Origin: Albidovulum litorale
GTDB lineage: Bacteria > Pseudomonadota > Alphaproteobacteria > Rhodobacterales > Rhodobacteraceae
DNA: 64,000 nucleotides
NCBI RefSeq assembly: GCF_025751495.1
Contig: NZ_JAOWKZ010000003.1
Location: 682,001-746,000, forward strand
Direction: 5' to 3'
In this document: one piece after another, positions 1-8,016 of the stretch
How the letters are laid out: each line of letters opens with the position of its first letter
How positions within the stretch are numbered: position 1 is the stretch's first letter
Made by a program: the position numbers and the translations under genes
The notes under the pieces: model-generated
What the model saw: only the letters and a program-made list of their open reading frames with translations
Told to the model about the DNA's origin: nothing
Databases searched by the model: none

Positions 1-117
1 GGACACGGCGGAATCGATCCCGCCCGAGACGCCGACGACAAAACCCTTCGTTCCCGCCCGCGCGCAGTACTCCTCCAGCCAGCCGGTGATATGGTCGATG
101 ACCGCTTCCGTCTTCAT
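1..117 (-). CDS. nadE: NAD+ synthetase, N-terminal fragment (cut by window edge)
   Basis: The minus-strand frame begins with ATG at 117 and runs off the left edge after 39 codons. The visible part ends with the P-loop motif SGGIDSA of N-type ATP pyrophosphatases, preceded by KGFVVGV, which is the start of the catalytic domain of the short, ammonia-dependent NadE. The enzyme amidates nicotinic acid adenine dinucleotide to NAD+ in the cytosol. It is divergent from parE with about 160 bp between the two starts. GMP synthetase and other PP-loop enzymes share the motif, but the early position of the loop fits NadE. The rest of the gene is not visible. Confidence 0.8.
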   Translation of the reverse strand, partial: MKTEAVIDHITGWLEEYCARAGTKGFVVGVSGGIDSAVS

Positions 118-280
118 GATCCCTGATCCTTGCTGCGGCCCCACCCTCACTCCATGGTGGACCACTCCCGCTTCACCGCTATATTTCGCGCTCCCTCAGC
201 GGATTGCAAGGGCAAGCCCGCTTGCCCCGCCGCCCCCCGCATGGTCTAATCCGCCACCAATCAAGAAGACGAGCAGCACC

Positions 281-2236
281 ATGGCGAACGACATCTTCTC
301 CGGCCAGCCGGACGACTACAACGCCTCTTCCATCGAGGTGCTTGAGGGGCTGGAACCCGTCCGCAAGCGGCCGGGCATGTATATCGGCGGCACCGACGAA
401 CGGGCGCTGCATCACATGGTGGCCGAGATTCTCGACAACTCCATGGACGAGGCGGTGGCGGGCCATGCCAACCGGATCGAGGTCGAGCTGCACGAAGACC
501 ACGCCATCACCATCCGCGACAACGGCCGCGGCATCCCCATCGACCCGCATCCGAAATTCCCCGACAAGTCGGCTTTGGAGGTGATCCTCTGCACACTGCA
601 CGCAGGCGGCAAGTTCTCCGGCAAGGCTTACCAGACTTCGGGCGGTCTGCACGGCGTCGGCGCCTCGGTCGTCAACGCGTTGTCCGATTCCATGGTCGTC
701 GAGGTCGCCCGCAACAAGGAGCTTTACGAACAGCGCTTCTCGCGCGGCCTGCCGCTTGGCCCCGTGCAAAAGACCGGCGCCACCCAGAACCGGCGCGGCA
801 CCACGATCACCTTCCACGCGGACGAAGAGATCTTCGGCCACCACCGCTTCAAGCCCGCGCGGCTCTTCAAGATGGTCCGGTCCAAGGCCTATCTCTTCTC
901 GGGCGTCGAAATCCGCTGGAAAAGCGCCATTGATGACGGCGAAACGCCGACCGAGGCCACGTTCCACTTCCCCGGCGGCCTTGCCGATTACCTGAACGAA
1001 CAGCTCAACGGCTCCACCACCTATGCCGACCGCCCCTTCGCCGGAAAGGTCGGGTTTCAGGAGAAATACGGCGAACCCGGCTCCGTCGAATGGGCGATCA
1101 ACTGGACGCCCTCGCGCGACGGTTTCATCCAGTCCTATTGCAACACCGTCCCCACGCCCGAGGGCGGCACGCATGAGGCGGGCTTCTGGGCCGCGATCCT
1201 GAAGGGCATCCGCGCCTACGGCGAGTTGGTCAACAACAAGAAGGCGGCGCAGATCACCCGCGACGACCTTCTGACCGGGGGCTGCGCGCTCGTCTCCTGC
1301 TTCATCCGCGACCCGGCCTTTGTCGGGCAAACGAAGGACCGGCTTTCGACCGAGGTGGCGGCGAAGATGACCGAAGGCGCGGTGCGCGACCATTTCGACA
1401 ACTGGCTGGCCGCCGACACCAAATCGGCCGGGGCGATCCTCGATTTCCTCGTCCTCAGGGCCGAGGAACGCCTGCGCCGCCGGCAGGAAAAGGAAACCGC
1501 GCGCAAATCGGCCACCAAGAAACTGCGCCTGCCCGGCAAGCTCGTCGATTGCTCCGCGACCAGCCGCGAAGGCACCGAGCTTTTCATCGTCGAAGGCGAC
1601 TCGGCGGGCGGTTCGGCCAAGATGGCGCGGGACCGCAAGACGCAGGCCCTCTTGCCCCTGCGCGGCAAGATCCTCAACGTGCTTGGCGCCGCCTCATCGA
1701 AACTCGGCACCAATCAGGAGATCAGCGACCTGACCCAGGCGCTCGGCTGCGGGCTGGGCACACGGTTCAATATCGACGACCTGCGCTATGACAAGATCAT
1801 CATCATGACCGACGCCGATGTCGACGGCGCCCATATCGCGTCCCTCTTGATGACCTTCTTCTTCACCCAGATGCGGCCGATGATCGACAAGGGTCACCTC
1901 TACCTCGCCTGCCCGCCGCTCTACCGCCTGACTCAAGGCGCGAAACGCATCTATGTGGCCGACGATGCCGAGAAGGAACGCATGCTCGCCAAGGGCCTCG
2001 GCGGCAAGGGCAAGATCGACGTCCAGCGCTTCAAGGGGCTGGGAGAGATGGACGCCAAGGACCTGAAAGACACAACCATGAACCCCGCAACCCGCAAACT
2101 GATCCGGGTCAGCATCCACGACGAGGTGCCGGGAGAGACCGGAGACCTCGTGGAGCGGCTGATGGGCAAGAAGCCGGAACTGAGGTTTCAATATATCAGC
2201 GAGAACGCGCGGTTCGTGGAGGAGTTGGATGTGTGA
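281..2236 (+). CDS. parE: DNA topoisomerase IV subunit B
   Basis: Cytosolic ATPase subunit of topoisomerase IV, which with ParC decatenates daughter chromosomes. The protein is 651 aa, normal for alphaproteobacterial ParE. The GHKL ATPase is marked by EILDNSMDEA, DNGRGIP and GGLHGVGASVVNALS in the first 130 residues. The TOPRIM metal site is EGDSAGG from residue 438 and DADVDG from residue 511. The C-terminus ends with the usual RFQYISENA. The open frame reaches back to 86, into the divergent nadE; ATG at 281 is chosen because homology starts there with MANDIFSG. GyrB is the alternative, but the length and the lack of a GyrB-type insertion favour ParE. Confidence 0.95.
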   Translation: MANDIFSGQPDDYNASSIEVLEGLEPVRKRPGMYIGGTDERALHHMVAEILDNSMDEAVAGHANRIEVELHEDHAITIRDNGRGIPIDPHPKFPDKSALEVILCTLHAGGKFSGKAYQTSGGLHGVGASVVNALSDSMVVEVARNKELYEQRFSRGLPLGPVQKTGATQNRRGTTITFHADEEIFGHHRFKPARLFKMVRSKAYLFSGVEIRWKSAIDDGETPTEATFHFPGGLADYLNEQLNGSTTYADRPFAGKVGFQEKYGEPGSVEWAINWTPSRDGFIQSYCNTVPTPEGGTHEAGFWAAILKGIRAYGELVNNKKAAQITRDDLLTGGCALVSCFIRDPAFVGQTKDRLSTEVAAKMTEGAVRDHFDNWLAADTKSAGAILDFLVLRAEERLRRRQEKETARKSATKKLRLPGKLVDCSATSREGTELFIVEGDSAGGSAKMARDRKTQALLPLRGKILNVLGAASSKLGTNQEISDLTQALGCGLGTRFNIDDLRYDKIIIMTDADVDGAHIASLLMTFFFTQMRPMIDKGHLYLACPPLYRLTQGAKRIYVADDAEKERMLAKGLGGKGKIDVQRFKGLGEMDAKDLKDTTMNPATRKLIRVSIHDEVPGETGDLVERLMGKKPELRFQYISENARFVEELDV

Positions 2237-2242
2237 GAACTG

Positions 2243-3124
2243 TTAGCCCAGTAACTTCATGACCTGATTTTCGGAAATAAAGCGAGGAAGTTCGGAGCGT
2301 AGCCGCAATTCTTGGGCCTTTCGGATTTTCGTCCCGCGATTCATTTCGATCCAGTCGCGCGCCGCTTCGCCACCAACGATCAGAAAGTCAGTTTTTCCAG
2401 AAACGTTGCGAGATATTTGAGCACCGAATTCCTCCAGTTTCTCTTCAAGCAATGACCTTGGATTTGTTTTAAACGTTCCAGTCAATACTATCGTTCGGCC
2501 TTCAAAGTCGCTTTCAATACTTGAAAGCCTAAACTCACCGTAGTTTGCTACTCCGAATGGCTGGGATAATCCGGTGTCGCCATAGCAGTCACCCACGATC
2601 TGACCAATTGCCTCACATATCTCACTGGATTCGCCTGCCGTCAGAATGGAATCCGCCAACGCGTCTTCGCAACAAATCCTGATTTGCCGCACTCCAACAA
2701 TCTGCGACAGAACCGGATTTGCATTGATCCTATCCAGAATGGCCGCCGCTTCGCGCTCCGTAATAGTCCCATCGCATGCAATACCTCGGCAGAACCCAAG
2801 AAAGCGATTAACTCCACTCTTTTCACAAGAACCATCAATTTCGGCGACTCGAACTTCCACGATACCCAGTACATTTTCGTGGTCCAACAGATCGGCGTCC
2901 AGATCCTGAAGCAAATCAGACGCGTCCCCATCGGCCACACGCGTGACAAACTCCTTACATTCGGCGATCAGAGGAGCAATCTCACCTCGCTCCAGATAAC
3001 CACTGGCCGCAATGCCTTCCAAGAATCCCGTAAAGTAGCAAAAGAATTTTCTATCGTTACGCTGGCGGTGAATTCGCGCAAGCTCCGGACCGTTGTGTTC
3101 AAGCTCTGACATTCTCAATTCCAT
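2243..3124 (-). CDS. BRCT-domain protein with TerB-like internal repeat
   Basis: A 293-aa protein of unknown role. Residues 205-293 form a BRCT domain (FEGRTIVLTGTF, then GKTDFLIVGG), as found at the C-terminus of NAD-dependent DNA ligase and in some exonucleases. The N-terminal half holds two similar helical segments, residues 28-60 (FTGFLEGIAASG) and 107-140 (FLGFCRGIACDGTIT), of the acidic TerB-like kind. There is no nuclease or ligase catalytic domain. The gene is visibly AT-richer than parE, with which it converges six bases apart, so recent acquisition is likely. The start may be ATG 3124 or ATG 3112; the latter has GGAATTGAG upstream. Confidence 0.75.
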   Translation of the reverse strand: MELRMSELEHNGPELARIHRQRNDRKFFCYFTGFLEGIAASGYLERGEIAPLIAECKEFVTRVADGDASDLLQDLDADLLDHENVLGIVEVRVAEIDGSCEKSGVNRFLGFCRGIACDGTITEREAAAILDRINANPVLSQIVGVRQIRICCEDALADSILTAGESSEICEAIGQIVGDCYGDTGLSQPFGVANYGEFRLSSIESDFEGRTIVLTGTFKTNPRSLLEEKLEEFGAQISRNVSGKTDFLIVGGEAARDWIEMNRGTKIRKAQELRLRSELPRFISENQVMKLLG

Positions 3125-3500
3125 GAGTTATCAAGGGGTTTCACTCTTGAAGGACATAAACGCTCACGCGCAAATAAATGCAAGAGACAACCATTAGGTG
3201 TGCGTCTTGTATAACTGCGCGTTCACCCACCATTCCGGCACGCGGGCCACACTAATCGCCGCCAGTTCAGCCAACGCTGCAATTTGCCCCGCCCGATTTA
3301 CGACCGCCGGAGCCAGCCAAGACCCCCTTGCCCTCCGGCTTGCGCCTCCGGGCAATCGGACCGGGTAAAGGTCCACTGGACCTTTACCTGATCGGTCCTC
3401 AGGCTGGGCTTCGCCAACCCGATGCTCGCCCCTATTTCTTCAGCCAGCCGCAGGGTGCGCCTAAGCGCACCCCACTCCGTTACGCCGCGTCAATGCCCGG
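3125..3500. other. Intergenic region without a convincing gene
   Basis: About 375 bases between the BRCT gene and the cupin gene. The left third is AT-rich like the BRCT gene; the right part returns to high GC. A minus-strand open stretch ending near 3194 (last residues WWVNAQLYKTHT) lacks a ribosome binding site and a family match, and may be the tail of a decayed gene. The main structure is the perfect inverted repeat at 3364-3388, listed separately. No tRNA or promoter is claimed. Confidence 0.5.
3364..3388. repeat. Perfect 12-bp inverted repeat with 1-nt centre
   Basis: GGTAAAGGTCCA, one C, then TGGACCTTTACC: a perfect dyad of 12 bp per arm. It lies in non-coding DNA downstream of the cupin gene (minus strand) and could form a hairpin after that gene. 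No U-tract follows on either strand, so it is not a classical terminator. A dispersed palindromic element or a protein binding site are alternatives. Confidence 0.7.
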
Positions 3501-3905
3501 TCATTCCACCCGAGTCATCAGCGGCACGCCTTCCTGGCTCACCTGGATGAGCAGGATCGTTACCGGATCGGTGGCGCTTTCGTTGCGGGCGACCATCGCG
3601 GTGTCCATCGGCTCGGCCGCAAAGCCACCGGCCGACAGCGTCGTCGGACCCTGACCTTCCAACTCAACGGTGATCTCGCCGTCCAGCACATAGACGAAGA
3701 CCGGCCCGCCATGGGTGTGGCGCTCGCCCGTCCAGCCGCCGGCGAAAGTCACGCGCTGGATCGCGATCGCCTGGCCTTCGGCACCGGGCAGCGGCGTGTT
3801 GGTCAGTTCCACCCTCTCGCCCGGCGTATAGGCCTCTCCGGCCTCCTGAGCGGCGGTCGCGGTACAAATCGCGGTCATCGCGCATGCAAGCAGCATCGGT
3901 CTCAT
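3501..3905 (-). CDS. Secreted cupin-domain protein
   Basis: A 134-aa small beta-barrel protein. Residues 1-19 form a signal peptide ending near ATAAQEA, so it is periplasmic. The cupin core includes GGWTGERHTHGGPVFVYVLDGE, where H..H and the following E could bind a metal, and SAGGFAAEPMDTAMVARN. The frame is open further upstream, but the ATG at 3905 is preceded by a strong AGGGAGG and begins the signal peptide, so it is chosen. The neighbour upstream on the same strand is a small NTF2-like protein. Substrate and role are unknown; cupins of this kind are often annotated as quercetin-dioxygenase-like. Confidence 0.8.
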   Translation of the reverse strand: MRPMLLACAMTAICTATAAQEAGEAYTPGERVELTNTPLPGAEGQAIAIQRVTFAGGWTGERHTHGGPVFVYVLDGEITVELEGQGPTTLSAGGFAAEPMDTAMVARNESATDPVTILLIQVSQEGVPLMTRVE

Positions 3906-4086
3906 CGGCTGTCCTCCCTGAGATTGTTTGCGCTGAGGATGCGTCGCGCCGGCATGTCGCGGTCCGAGCCGCGCGTGTCCGGTGCCGGCACCAATCGACG
4001 CAGCCGCGCGCACTATAGCACGCCGCCGCCGTTTCGCGGAGGACAAAGGGAAACCGCAGGGCAGGCAGGCCAGCCCCATGGAGGCG

Positions 4087-4419
4087 TTATTTCTTCAGCA
4101 GCGTCGCCCCGGTCTCGGTCCTCAGGATCTTGCCGTCCTTGAGCGTATGAACGCCCATCACCGCCTCGCTGGTGCCGTCGGGGAAATCCATCACCGAATG
4201 TTCGACGAGAATGTCGCCGTTCTCATAGATCAGCCGCTGGTCGCGGACGGCCATCTTGTCGCTGGCCATCATCCGTCGGACCATCTCGGCCATCGCGGCC
4301 TTGCCCATCGTCTCGCCGCTCTGGTGGCGAACGAACGTGAAGTCGTCGTGCATGAGGTCGATATAGGCCTCGGCGTCACGGGCCTCCATCGCCTTATCGA
4401 GCATCTGGTAAAGTGCCAT
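4087..4419 (-). CDS. NTF2/SnoaL-like protein (DUF4440-type)
   Basis: A 110-aa cytosolic protein with the cone-fold pattern: an N-terminal helix with YQMLDKAMEARD, then YIDLMHDDFTFVRHQSGE, a central helix with MAEMVRRMM, and a beta sheet ending in DGKILRTETGATLLKK. Proteins of this fold include small isomerases, polyketide cyclases and many with unknown ligand. ATG 4419 is preceded by GAGGGAGG, which sets the start although the frame is open upstream. It lies on the same strand as the cupin gene, about 180 bases before it. No substrate can be inferred. Confidence 0.75.
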   Translation of the reverse strand: MALYQMLDKAMEARDAEAYIDLMHDDFTFVRHQSGETMGKAAMAEMVRRMMASDKMAVRDQRLIYENGDILVEHSVMDFPDGTSEAVMGVHTLKDGKILRTETGATLLKK

Positions 4420-4568
4420 CGCATCCTCCCTCGCTGTGCCGATCCCCAAGGGTGAACCTGCCCCGCCCCTGGGGCAAGGCGAAAGACACGGGCGCGACTC
4501 GCGTCTTCCTGCCTTCGCGAGGGCAGTGAAAGGGACCACTCGATTGACCGGTACCGGAGGCAATGTTA

Positions 4569-4777
4569 ATGAATTCAAAGTATTTAACCCTCAACGCACG
4601 AAAGCGCCCCTTGCCTTGAACCGACGTCGCTTGCTGATGCTGAGCAGTCTGCTGGGTGCAGGCGCCCTGTACGGGGCATGGTTGTGGGGCCGTGGCCCAC
4701 GCGTTGAGGAACACCTGGCAACCGATCCCGACGCGACAAGCTTCATATACCGCGACGGTTGGATCGTGCCGGTCTGA
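4569..4777 (+). pseudogene. Small twin-arginine protein before the GMC oxidoreductase, apparently frameshifted
   Basis: An ATG at 4569 sits 8 bases after GGAGG but reads only 16 codons before TGA at 4617. One extra base in the C run at 4607-4610 would join it to the next frame and give a 69-residue protein with NRRRLLMLSS followed by a hydrophobic stretch, i.e. a twin-arginine-like leader or anchor, ending RDGWIVPV. The stop at 4775-4777 lies one base before the ATG of the oxidoreductase, so the two are arranged as coupled genes. Either the gene is broken, or a -1 shift or a sequencing error is involved. Alternatively translation starts at an internal codon in the second frame. Confidence 0.45.
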
Positions 4778-4778
4778 C

Positions 4779-6215
4779 ATGCGGGTAAACAGCGACTTCC
4801 TGCGGCAGGCAGACCTTCCCCCGGTTGTAATCATCGGAACCGGCCCCGCCGGAATGACACTGGCCTTATCGCTCGAGGAGAAAGGGATCGACTGTCTGCT
4901 GGTTGAGGGCGGCGACGAATTCTACTCGGAAGACTCTCAAAGCGTTTACGAGGGCAAGACGTTTGGCGACGAGTATTTCGCTCTGGACGAGACAAGGCTG
5001 CGGCAGTTTGGCGGCAGTTCCAACCACTGGACCGGTTTATGCCGCCCGCTGGATGCCGCTGATTTTGAAGCTCGACCTGAACTCGGTGTTCCCGGATGGC
5101 CGATCAAGAAAACCGATCTCGATCCTTACGACATGGCCGCGCGGGACATTCTCGAGATCGGACAAACCCGGGATTTCGAGTTTTCCGGCACAGTAGACGA
5201 AATTGCCTTTGCAATGAGTCCCCCGGTGATTTTCAGCCAGAAATACGGCGACAGGATTGACGCATCCCGGCATATTCATCTGTCGTTGAACACGTCCCTG
5301 ATCTCACTTGTCGCGGAAGGCCGGTCGGTTACGCATCTGGAACTCGCCGATGCCGCCGGAAACAGGGTCAGACTGTCGCCGCGCCTCGTCGTGGTCGCCT
5401 GCGGAGGGCTTGAGAATTCGCGCCTTCTGCTCTGGTCGAACGAGGTGTCAGGCGACCCTGTCGTTGCCGAAGCGTCTGCGCTGGGGCGTTACTGGATGGA
5501 GCATCCCCATTTCCGGCTTGGCGATTGCATGCTGAACAGGCCCTTGCATCGCAGTGACATACCGGATTGGCAGACCACATATTTCAACCCAAGGGCCGAG
5601 GTCATGCACCGCCATGGCGGTCTGGGTTTCGCACTTGAGATGCCTTTCCAGGGGCCCGACGACAGCCTTCGCGGCCACATGCGCCAGATCGGCTGCCGTG
5701 ATCTGCCTGCCATGCTGGAAATGCTGAGTTCCGTTCGCGGGAAAACACCCACGTGCGGCTACACTCTCACCGCTGCCTGGGAACAAGCCCCCGATGTGGA
5801 TAACCGCATCGTCCTGTCGAAAGAGGAACGCGATCGATTCAATGTGCCGCGTCTCCAGCTCCATTGGCGCAAAACGGCCTTCGATCTGCACACCGCAAAG
5901 GTGGGATTTGAACTGGTCGCCCGCGACATTGTCGCAAAGGGCATCGGTGCCGTGCGTGCTTATCGGCATTTGATCGACATGGAGAACTACACGAATAAGC
6001 ACGGGATCGCCGGGCACCATCATATGGGCGGCACCCGCATGTCCGACCGGGCGGCTGAGGGGGTCGTCGATCGGAACCTAAAGATTCATGGCATGTCCAA
6101 TGCCTATGTTCTGGGATCATCGGTGTTCCCACGCGCCGGGCATGCCAACCCGACTTTCACGATCGTTCAATTGGCCCTTCGCATGGCCGACCACCTCGCA
6201 AAACGCATCATCTAG
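4779..6215 (+). CDS. GMC-family FAD-dependent oxidoreductase
   Basis: A 478-aa flavoenzyme of the glucose-methanol-choline family. The FAD Rossmann motif GTGPAG is at residues 20-25 and LLVEGG follows at 40-45. FGGSSNHWTG is the usual second FAD contact. The C-terminal half has HHMGGTRMSD from residue 413 with the catalytic histidine region, and NPTFTIVQLALRMAD from 457. Such enzymes oxidise alcohols or sugars and often use a membrane or cytochrome acceptor. It begins one base after the small twin-arginine ORF, so that ORF may be its exporter or anchor subunit. The gene is somewhat AT-richer than neighbours. Substrate not predictable. Confidence 0.88.
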   Translation: MRVNSDFLRQADLPPVVIIGTGPAGMTLALSLEEKGIDCLLVEGGDEFYSEDSQSVYEGKTFGDEYFALDETRLRQFGGSSNHWTGLCRPLDAADFEARPELGVPGWPIKKTDLDPYDMAARDILEIGQTRDFEFSGTVDEIAFAMSPPVIFSQKYGDRIDASRHIHLSLNTSLISLVAEGRSVTHLELADAAGNRVRLSPRLVVVACGGLENSRLLLWSNEVSGDPVVAEASALGRYWMEHPHFRLGDCMLNRPLHRSDIPDWQTTYFNPRAEVMHRHGGLGFALEMPFQGPDDSLRGHMRQIGCRDLPAMLEMLSSVRGKTPTCGYTLTAAWEQAPDVDNRIVLSKEERDRFNVPRLQLHWRKTAFDLHTAKVGFELVARDIVAKGIGAVRAYRHLIDMENYTNKHGIAGHHHMGGTRMSDRAAEGVVDRNLKIHGMSNAYVLGSSVFPRAGHANPTFTIVQLALRMADHLAKRII

Positions 6216-6558
6216 ACCGGTGATCTGGCTGTCTGGTCGCCTCGGTGACCGGCTCAGCCAATGACCGATGCACCGGGCGGCTATTCCGTCACGCCATCAG
6301 CCTGTCCCCTATCGGAAGGGACCGATCAGCGTGCCGAACGCACCCGACAAGTCGGTTTCCGCTCACGCCCCTTACACCCCCCTTGCGAGCCGCAAAAGCG
6401 GCGCTAGATTTCCCCGCGCAGGACCGGCGCAAACCGCCCCCCTGCTGCCCATCGGGATCATCGCCCTGACCACCCCAAGGGTCAGGCTCCCCTGACACCC
6501 CCTGAGCATCGGACCGGACGGCATCCGCCGCCCGGAACTCACGCCAAAGGGAACTCTC
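6216..6558. other. Intergenic region
   Basis: About 340 bases between the oxidoreductase and the 42-codon gene. Short overlapping open frames here have no ribosome binding sites and no family resemblance. A small hairpin (GCCGC, AAAA, GCGGC) lies at 6389-6402 and may overlap the promoter of the small downstream gene, but no clear -35/-10 pair is claimed. Confidence 0.4.
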
Positions 6559-6687
6559 ATGTCCAAGGAAAAAAGCCGCGGCAACCGCGAGGCCAAGAAG
6601 CCGAAGAAGGAAAAGCCGAAGGTGCTGGCCACCGCCAATTCCGGCGCCAAGGCCGATCCGGTGATCGCCGGCAAGAAGCTCAAGTAA
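6559..6687 (+). CDS. Lysine-rich 42-aa protein
   Basis: A short gene of 42 codons plus stop. The product begins MSKEKSRGNREAKKPKKEK and ends IAGKKLK; nearly a third of the residues are lysine or arginine. AAAGGGAA lies at a suitable distance before the ATG, and a strong GC hairpin follows 7 bases after the stop, giving it a complete small transcription unit. Small basic proteins of this type occur widely in alphaproteobacteria with no known role; nucleic acid binding is possible. There is no other reading frame with comparable signals here. Confidence 0.75.
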   Translation: MSKEKSRGNREAKKPKKEKPKVLATANSGAKADPVIAGKKLK

Positions 6688-6694
6688 CATCCAA

Positions 6695-6719
6695 GGGGCG
6701 GGTCCGCCGGGCCCGCCCC
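6695..6719 (+). terminator. GC hairpin after the 42-aa gene
   Basis: GGGGCGGGTCC at 6695-6705 pairs with GGGCCCGCCCC at 6709-6719 (one T-G wobble) around a 3-nt loop. It starts 7 bases after the stop codon. There is no U-tract, so it may be a weak terminator or an RNA 3' end protector. Confidence 0.6.
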
Positions 6720-6781
6720 GATTGCATTGCGGCCCGCATTCGCCGACACTCCGCCCGAACGAGGCGAGATGGGGGGCAGGC

Positions 6782-7156
6782 ATGACCGAGGTCACCGGCG
6801 GATGCCAATGCGGCGCGGTCCGGGTCGTTGCGCGCGGGCAACCCCTGCGGGTCGGCATCTGCCACTGCCTCGACTGCCGCAAGCATCACGGCGCGCTCTT
6901 CCACGCCTCGGCGATCTTCCCCAAAGCTGCCGTCACGATCACGGGTGAGACGCGCGCCTATAAGGGCCGGCATTTCTGCCCCACCTGCGGCTCCTCGGTC
7001 TATTCCCGGTCGGGCGACGAGATGGAGCTGCATCTCGGCATGTTCGACGACCCCGACCGGTTCCGCCCGAGTTACGAACTCTGGACCATCCGCCGCGAGG
7101 GCTGGTTGCCGCCTTTCCCGACCGACCGCCTGTTCCTGCGCGACCGCGAGGAGTGA
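6782..7156 (+). CDS. GFA/CENP-V family zinc protein
   Basis: A 124-aa member of the glutathione-dependent formaldehyde-activating (GFA) family. The zinc ligands are visible: GGCQCGAV (C8, C10), CHCLDC (C27, C29, C32) and CPTCGSS (C66, C69). The family was named for Gfa, said to speed formation of S-hydroxymethylglutathione, but most members have no proven activity. ATG 6782 fits the family N-terminus (MTEVTGGCQCG); the frame upstream is not conserved-looking. The class III formaldehyde dehydrogenase lies 6 kb away but not in an operon with it. Cytosolic. Confidence 0.85.
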   Translation: MTEVTGGCQCGAVRVVARGQPLRVGICHCLDCRKHHGALFHASAIFPKAAVTITGETRAYKGRHFCPTCGSSVYSRSGDEMELHLGMFDDPDRFRPSYELWTIRREGWLPPFPTDRLFLRDREE

Positions 7157-7174
7157 GCTTCCTGTACCGACATC

Positions 7175-7228
7175 TGTCGGGACGGAGGCTGTACGCAGGC
7201 CATACGCTTGCGGTACGGATACCATACC
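7175..7228 (+). repeat. 54-bp dispersed repeat, copy 1
   Basis: Begins TGTCGGGACGGA and includes GCAGGCCATACGCTTGCGG. It matches 63436-63489 at 48 of 54 positions in the same orientation. The copy lies between the GFA gene and the following membrane-protein gene. Confidence 0.8.
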
Positions 7229-7255
7229 GGGTTTGCGGCAATACGGGCGGGCATC

Positions 7256-8014
7256 ATGGATTTCATCACCGACAACCAGCTGCCGCTGATCCTGATCAGT
7301 TTCGCCATCGGCTGTTCCCTCACCGCGATCCTCTTCCGTCGCCATGTCTCGCAGAAAGCGTGGAAAATCGCCGATCTTGTCTGGATCTGCCTTGGCGGGA
7401 TCGGCGCATTAACGGCAGTGATTGCAGGGGTTTACGCCGAAGACTCGTCCCGCCTCTCGCGCCAGATCGACATCGCCTATGCCACGACCCGCGAGTTTGA
7501 CCGCGACGCGGCAAGGTTCCGGCTCGCCCATTGCGAGGTCGACCATCCTGCCGCCAGCTTCCGCACCGCCATCCGTGACCTCTGTGACAAGGTCGAATTT
7601 CTCTCCGCCTCCACCGCCGGCAACGCCCAGTTACCGCTCTTCATCGCGGTCACCGAACGCGCCGCGCCCCTGCAGGGCTTGAATCTGTTTTTCGGAAGTA
7701 AATCCAGTGATATGGAGGACGAAGTTGAGAGCTTCGATACAGCAGAATTCCTCGCCTTCGAGCCGCGGGACGCGATGACCGAGGCCGCCGTCGCGCTGCT
7801 TCGTCAAGCCCCCAGCGTCGCCGGAATCGCCGCCGAGTTCCAGGTCATCGCCAAGGCCTATGAGGACCTGATCGGCGAGGTCATGCATCTGAGAGATGAA
7901 TGGCAGGTGCTGGAGGACAGCGCGGGCATCCTGACGCTTCAGATCCTCGCGCTCTGCCTCGTCGCCTTTGCGGCCCCCTTCAGGTTGGGAAAATCGATCG
8001 TCGATCTTATCTGA
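7256..8014 (+). CDS. Hypothetical membrane protein
   Basis: A 252-aa protein I do not recognise. Two transmembrane helices lie near the N-terminus (about residues 9-27 and 39-61), and a third near the C-terminus (about 226-245). The part between them is a soluble domain with aromatic and charged residues (RDLCDKVEFL, VMHLRDEWQVLED) and a helical look. ATG 7256 (MDFITDNQ) is chosen over the upstream frame, which would read through the dispersed repeat. It converges with the cytochrome gene at 8017, two bases apart. Function unknown. Confidence 0.65.
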   Translation: MDFITDNQLPLILISFAIGCSLTAILFRRHVSQKAWKIADLVWICLGGIGALTAVIAGVYAEDSSRLSRQIDIAYATTREFDRDAARFRLAHCEVDHPAASFRTAIRDLCDKVEFLSASTAGNAQLPLFIAVTERAAPLQGLNLFFGSKSSDMEDEVESFDTAEFLAFEPRDAMTEAAVALLRQAPSVAGIAAEFQVIAKAYEDLIGEVMHLRDEWQVLEDSAGILTLQILALCLVAFAAPFRLGKSIVDLI

Positions 8015-8016
8015 AC

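Noticed and set aside
86-280. N-terminal extension of parE
   Set aside because: It overlaps the start of divergent nadE and has no similarity to the ParE N-terminus; ATG 281 is the right start.
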